Translations under genes and position numbers: made by a program
Part shown: piece after piece, positions 60,000-64,000 of the stretch
Layout: every line of letters starts with the position of its first letter
How positions within the stretch are numbered: the stretch's first letter is position 1
Notes under the pieces: generated by a model
The model's input: only the letters and a program-made list of their open reading frames with translations
Databases searched by the model: none
What the model was told of the DNA's origin: nothing
Source: Prevotella communis
GTDB taxonomy: Bacteria > Bacteroidota > Bacteroidia > Bacteroidales > Bacteroidaceae
Reading direction: 5' to 3'
Length of the DNA stretch: 64,000 nt
Assembly: GCF_022024175.1 (NCBI RefSeq)
Contig: NZ_CP091794.1
Span: 1,612,001-1,676,000, forward strand

Positions 60000-60542
60000 A
60001 TGTTTATCGCACAGGAATTACGTAAGAAGAATATTGCGGAATACCTGCTTTACATGTGGCAGGTAGAGGATACAATCCGTGCCTTCGACTGCTCGCTGGC
60101 ACGTATTCGCCGCGAATATATTGACCGATTTGATTACAATGAAGAACAGAAGGAGGAGGAAGCCGACTGGTTTGGTAATCTGATTCGCATGATGAATACC
60201 GAGGGCTGTCGCCAGCAGGGTCACCTGCAAATCAATAAAGTGACGTTGCAGATGATGACAGAGTTGCATCAGCAGTTGCTCTCGTCGTCTAAGTTCCCTT
60301 TCTACAACGCAGAATACTATAAGGTATTGCCCTTTATCGTAGAATTGCGTAATCGTGGCGCCAATAAGGAAGAGGGTGAGGTGGAAACCTGTCTGAACCT
60401 GCTCTATGGCGTTATGATGCTGCGTTTGCAGAAGAAAGAGATTACGCCTAATACGCAGCACGCCCTGAAAGAGGTGTCTACGTTTGTAGGTATGCTGAGT
60501 GATTATTACAAGAAAGACAAAGAAGAACCATTGGAGTTTTAA
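60000..60542 (+). CDS. DUF4924 protein
   Basis: 180 aa, all-helical and charged. IAQELRKKNIAEYLLYMWQV at the start and FPFYNAEYYKVLPFIVELRN in the middle are the conserved blocks of this Bacteroidetes-restricted family. There is no signal peptide or catalytic motif. It lies between the LysE-type gene and rmlD (9-bp gaps). Function unknown. Confidence 0.8.
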   Translation: MFIAQELRKKNIAEYLLYMWQVEDTIRAFDCSLARIRREYIDRFDYNEEQKEEEADWFGNLIRMMNTEGCRQQGHLQINKVTLQMMTELHQQLLSSSKFPFYNAEYYKVLPFIVELRNRGANKEEGEVETCLNLLYGVMMLRLQKKEITPNTQHALKEVSTFVGMLSDYYKKDKEEPLEF

Positions 60543-60551
60543 CTAAAAAAG

Positions 60552-61400
60552 ATGAACATACTAATAACAGGCTGTAACGGACAGTTGGGCAACGAGATGC
60601 AACTGTTGGAAAAGAAGAATCTGCAGCACACCTATTTTAATACGGATGTACAGGAACTGGATATCACCAATCAGGATGCTATCGAGGCTTTTCTTGATGA
60701 GCATGCCATAGATGGTATCGTGAACTGTGCCGCTTTTACGGCTGTTGACAACGCAGAAGTAAACGAAGCCCTGTGTCAGAAGCTTAATGCCGAGGCACCT
60801 GCTTTCCTGGCACATGCCATTGAGCGTCGTGGTGGTTGGATGATTCATATATCTACTGACTATGTGTTCGACGGCACCAACTGCACACCTTATACCGAGG
60901 ATGAGGACACGTGTCCTAATAGCGTTTACGGACGTACCAAACTGGTGGGTGAACTGAATGTGCAGAAACTCTGTCAGAAATCCATGATTATCCGTACGGC
61001 CTGGCTGTATTCATCGTTTGGCAATAACTTCGTGAAGACGATGGTTCGTCTGGGACGTGAGCGTCAGGAACTGGGTGTTATCTTCGACCAAATAGGCACA
61101 CCCACATATGCCCGCGATCTGGCAGTCGCTATTTTCTCTGCCATCAATAAGGGTATTGTTCCGGGGGTGTATCATTTCAGTAACGAAGGCGTTACCTCAT
61201 GGTATGATTTCACAAAAGCCATCCACCGGCTTGCTGGCATCGTGACCTGTAAGGTGCGCCCGCTTCATACTTCTGAGTATCCCACACCAGCAGCCCGTCC
61301 GCACTATAGCGTACTTGACAAGACTAAGATTAAGCAAACATACGGTATAGAGATACCTTATTGGGAAGACTCCCTTGCAGAATGTATTAAGAAATTATGA
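60552..61400 (+). CDS. rfbD: dTDP-4-dehydrorhamnose reductase
   Basis: 282 aa extended SDR. The NAD(P) loop is [15 protein letters not shown], the active-site pair is in [16 protein letters not shown], and YGRTKLVGE holds Tyr-x-x-x-Lys. It performs the last step to dTDP-L-rhamnose for surface polysaccharide. Other rml genes are not in the window, but the family and length fit. It overlaps prfC by 4 bp. Confidence 0.93.
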   Translation: MNILITGCNGQLGNEMQLLEKKNLQHTYFNTDVQELDITNQDAIEAFLDEHAIDGIVNCAAFTAVDNAEVNEALCQKLNAEAPAFLAHAIERRGGWMIHISTDYVFDGTNCTPYTEDEDTCPNSVYGRTKLVGELNVQKLCQKSMIIRTAWLYSSFGNNFVKTMVRLGRERQELGVIFDQIGTPTYARDLAVAIFSAINKGIVPGVYHFSNEGVTSWYDFTKAIHRLAGIVTCKVRPLHTSEYPTPAARPHYSVLDKTKIKQTYGIEIPYWEDSLAECIKKL

Positions 61401-62986
61401 ATCAAGAGATAGAAAGAAGAAGAACGTTTGCGATTATTTCGCATCCTGATGCCGGTAAGACCACGCTGACCGAGAAGTTCCTGCTTTTTGGCGGACAGAT
61501 TCAGGTGGCCGGTGCCGTGAAGAGTAACAAAATCAAGAAGACAGCCACGAGCGACTGGATGGAGATCGAGAAGCAGCGTGGTATCTCGGTGTCAACCTCT
61601 GTGATGGAGTTTGACTATACGCCTGATGGCAAGAATATTGAGTATAAGGTGAATATCCTCGATACTCCTGGTCACCAGGATTTCGCTGAGGATACCTTCC
61701 GTACGCTGACAGCTGTTGATTCTGTCATCATCGTCGTTGACGGAGCCAAAGGTGTGGAGACACAGACGCGTAAACTGATGACCGTGTGTCGTATGCGCAA
61801 GACGCCCGTGATTATCTTCGTGAACAAGATGGACCGCGAGGGTCGTGACCCCTTTGACTTGCTCGACGAGTTGGAGAAGGAACTTGAAATCAAGGTGCGT
61901 CCTCTGTCTTGGCCTATCAACCAGGGTGCCAAGTTCAAGGGCGTGTATAATATCTATGAACAGAAACTGGACCTCTTTACGCCTGATAAGCAGCGCGTTA
62001 CAGAGAAGGTTGAAGTGGAAATTGATTCTGAAGAGCTCGATAAGCGCGTTGGCGAGCAGGATGCTGAGAAGCTCCGTGAAGACCTCGAACTTGTTGACGG
62101 AGTCTATCCGGAATTCGATGTGGAGACCTATCGCTCTGCAGAGGTGGCTCCCGTATTCTTTGGTTCTGCGCTTAATAATTTTGGTGTGCAGGAACTGCTG
62201 AACTGCTTCGTGGAGATTGCGCCCAGCCCCCGTCCTACAAAGGCTGAGGAGCGTGAGGTACAACCCGAGGAACAGAAGTTTACAGGTTTTATCTTCAAGA
62301 TTACGGCCAATATCGATCCCAACCACCGTTCATGTATTGCTTTCTGCAAGGTCTGCTCAGGCAAGTTCCAGCGCAACCAGCCCTACCTGCACGTACGTCA
62401 GGGAAAGACCATGCGTTTCACCTCGCCCACACAGTTCATGGCGCAGCGTAAGTCTACTATTGACGAGGCATGGCCAGGAGATATCGTAGGTCTGCCTGAT
62501 ACAGGAGGCATCTTTAAGATCGGTGATACGATTACTGAAGGCGAACAGCTGCATTTCCGCGGATTGCCTTCGTTCTCGCCTGAACTCTTCAAGTATATTG
62601 AGAATGATGACCCCATGAAGGCCAAGCAACTACAGAAAGGTATTGACCAGTTGATGGACGAAGGTGTGGCACAATTGTTTGTCAACCAGTTTAACAACCG
62701 TAAGATTATCGGTACCGTTGGTCAGCTGCAGTTTGAGGTTATCCAGTATCGTCTGGAGAACGAATACAACGCAAAATGCCGTTGGGAACCCGTACATCTT
62801 TATAAGGCTTGTTGGATTTCCAGCGATGACGAGAAAGAGTTGGAAAACTTCAAGAAACGCAAGTACCAGTATATGGCAAAGGATAAAGAGGGTAGGGATG
62901 TGTTCCTGGCCGACTCAGGCTACGTGCTCCAGATGGCACAGCAGGACTTTGAGCATATCCAGTTCCACTTTACCAGTGAGTTCTAA
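61397..62986 (+). CDS. prfC: Peptide chain release factor 3
   Basis: 529 aa translational GTPase. G1 [21 protein letters not shown]2 region [14 protein letters not shown]3 [10 protein letters not shown]4 [13 protein letters not shown], then domain II and an RF3-type C-terminal domain. It recycles RF1/RF2 after peptide release. It is the last gene of the LysE/DUF4924/rfbD/prfC unit. Confidence 0.96.
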   Translation: MNQEIERRRTFAIISHPDAGKTTLTEKFLLFGGQIQVAGAVKSNKIKKTATSDWMEIEKQRGISVSTSVMEFDYTPDGKNIEYKVNILDTPGHQDFAEDTFRTLTAVDSVIIVVDGAKGVETQTRKLMTVCRMRKTPVIIFVNKMDREGRDPFDLLDELEKELEIKVRPLSWPINQGAKFKGVYNIYEQKLDLFTPDKQRVTEKVEVEIDSEELDKRVGEQDAEKLREDLELVDGVYPEFDVETYRSAEVAPVFFGSALNNFGVQELLNCFVEIAPSPRPTKAEEREVQPEEQKFTGFIFKITANIDPNHRSCIAFCKVCSGKFQRNQPYLHVRQGKTMRFTSPTQFMAQRKSTIDEAWPGDIVGLPDTGGIFKIGDTITEGEQLHFRGLPSFSPELFKYIENDDPMKAKQLQKGIDQLMDEGVAQLFVNQFNNRKIIGTVGQLQFEVIQYRLENEYNAKCRWEPVHLYKACWISSDDEKELENFKKRKYQYMAKDKEGRDVFLADSGYVLQMAQQDFEHIQFHFTSEF

Positions 62987-63012
62987 GACGAATAAGACTA
63001 AGGAATTATCTC

Positions 63013-63612
63013 TTAGATTTTATTGATATCCACGTATCCGTGCATCACCGCGTAGATGGTGAGCGCGGATACGCTTTTCATACCCAGTTTCTCCATGATA
63101 TTCTTGCGGTGGGTAATCACCGTGGCCAGTCCGATATTCAGCTTGTCGGCTATCTCCTTATTGATATAGCCCTGCACAATCAGCGACATGACCTCTATCT
63201 CACGGTCCGACAGGATTTTCTGTTGCAGGATTTTGGGCATCTCGGGCATGTTGCGTCCGTTGGCATGCCCCCTATGCTGCAACGTCAGTAGTGAGCGCAC
63301 AAGCTCAGACTCGGGTACGTTGATGCAGAGTGAATGAAATTCCGTTAGCGTATTACCGCTGTTGAGCGAGAGGGTCAGCACAATCGTCTTACGTTGACGT
63401 TCCGTAAAGAAGGACTTGTTTTCCAGTACGATGTTCATCGAAACAAAATAGTGCATATACTGCTCAGGATTGTTGGCCATCAGTTCTGCCATCGAACCAT
63501 AAGTATCGATGGTGGCTATGGGCATCACGTTTTGTAGTAACTGCTTCAATCCGAGCACTGCCAGGGTGTTGGGATCGATGATGGCAATATGTGGTCGACC
63601 TTCTTTATTCAT
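63013..63612 (-). CDS. LuxR-type regulator with degenerate receiver
   Basis: 199 aa. The C-terminal LuxR/NarL helix-turn-helix is clear (LSDREIEVMSLIVQGYINKE, then LNIGLATVITHRKNIMEKLG). The N-terminal 120 residues have receiver length and start (HIAIIDPNTLAVLGLKQLLQ) but only one acidic residue in the first pocket, and no phospho-acceptor Asp where beta-3 should end (MHYFVSMNIV). It is probably controlled without phosphorylation. The ATG at 63612 is chosen; TAACTTTG (63629-63622) lies 9 nt before it, so the leader is very short. Confidence 0.85.
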   Translation of the reverse strand: MNKEGRPHIAIIDPNTLAVLGLKQLLQNVMPIATIDTYGSMAELMANNPEQYMHYFVSMNIVLENKSFFTERQRKTIVLTLSLNSGNTLTEFHSLCINVPESELVRSLLTLQHRGHANGRNMPEMPKILQQKILSDREIEVMSLIVQGYINKEIADKLNIGLATVITHRKNIMEKLGMKSVSALTIYAVMHGYVDINKI

Positions 63613-63735
63613 AACGGGTTGCAAAGTTACAAACAATTTACAAATATACCAAAGTGTTAGGATGTACTTAGGTTAATAAAGTTTAAATATTGGAATTATT
63701 TTGGGTGGAGTGTTGTTTATTTGAGAAAATAATCC

Positions 63736-63885
63736 TAAATTTGCAGCGTGTTTTTCATGGTATTAGATTATTAAGGTTAATTATCGAAGATTGATTGTCG
63801 CGAGACAAACAATCTTCCCCCAAAGCAATTACGATTTGTAATTGCTAAACGAAAAAGGGAGCCTGTGAAGGTTCCCTTTTCTCGT
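63736..63885 (+). ncRNA. Probable structured small RNA
   Basis: A -7 box TAAATTTG (63736-63743) is followed by about 140 nt without an open frame that fold into three hairpins: GAAGATTG...CAATCTTC with loop GCGA (about 63786-63814), AGCAATTAC/GTAATTGCT (about 63823-63845) and a terminator-like AAAAGGGAGCC/GGTTCCCTTTT (63853-63880). The layout recalls the Bacteroidales-1 RNA motif (promoter at one end, terminator at the other); that name is recall, not a search result. Confidence 0.6.
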
Positions 63886-63955
63886 ATCTATACCCAAGGC
63901 ATTCATGTTCTCGTATCGTTTTTCTTGTCTGCTGGTGATTATAGGGTATAAAAAA

Positions 63956-63975
63956 ATGAAGACCGAAGTCTTCAT
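63956..63975 (-). terminator. Terminator for a gene beyond the right edge
   Basis: ATGAAGAC-CGAA-GTCTTCAT with an A-run on the left, i.e. a T-run on the minus strand. It should end a minus-strand gene starting outside the window. Confidence 0.7.
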
Positions 63976-64000
63976 CTTTCAGTAGGAACATTGGGACTCG

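Overview
The window looks like a chromosomal segment of a Bacteroidales bacterium, most likely Prevotellaceae (Prevotella/Segatella type). The evidence is the repeated Bacteroidetes promoter signature (TTTG, about 19 bp, TAnnTTTG), large secreted proteins with a short C-terminal 'YDLQGRR...GLYI.NGKKV' tail, and Bacteroidetes families such as DUF4924, the Lys-type SerA and a GH106 hydrolase paired with a CE12 esterase. I saw no rRNA, tRNA, CRISPR array or prophage. The sequence is mostly host core genome with two accessory stretches.

Layout. 1-4630: the end of a UvrD/PcrA helicase, a DUF3089-like lipoprotein, and a minus-strand pair of membrane AraC-type regulator and mannitol/fructuronate dehydrogenase. 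4631-19115: the most unusual locus. After a short repeat-rich regulatory gap and a 41-residue membrane peptide come three large exported repeat proteins (1482, 1556 and 1293 aa). Each is followed directly by a small gene of one family (MKKxYxxPE start, acidic tail), and the first and third units share a nearly identical 3' end and terminator. 19116-25900: accessory region with palindromic repeats, an alpha/beta hydrolase, an MBL-fold protein, an IS110-family element, a DUF4160/DUF2442 pair, tandem 22-bp and 11-bp arrays and an orphan HicB. 25954-30000: transglutaminase-like exported protein, zinc-ribbon protein, Hsp20, a small secreted protein and DinB.

30087-40336: a tight minus-strand operon lon-tgt-lptG-like-DEAD helicase-clpC-ABC-F, with several 4-bp overlaps, joining proteolysis/unfolding, tRNA modification, envelope lipid export and translation. 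40427-45131: a tRNA methyltransferase, then a minus-strand pectin-type pair (CE12 then GH106) ending in a small membrane protein with nine consecutive His. 45270-48028: a decayed gene fragment and a sigma / anti-sigma / secreted protein operon. 48214-52456: DbpA-like helicase, serC-serA serine biosynthesis, LolA-like protein. 52460-59169 (minus): recJ-recQ, six-domain ribosomal protein S1, ROK kinase. 59310-62986 (plus): LysE-type transporter, DUF4924, dTDP-4-dehydrorhamnose reductase, RF3. 63013-64000: a LuxR-type regulator with a degenerate receiver, then a probable structured small RNA.

Recurring themes are intergenic-type short repeats that have entered coding sequence (AraC linker, first large surface protein, recJ/recQ junction), and promoters whose -7 box lies only 5-10 nt before the start codon, which implies leaderless or nearly leaderless mRNAs. 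The best candidate for an undescribed system is the triplicated surface-protein plus small acidic peptide locus.
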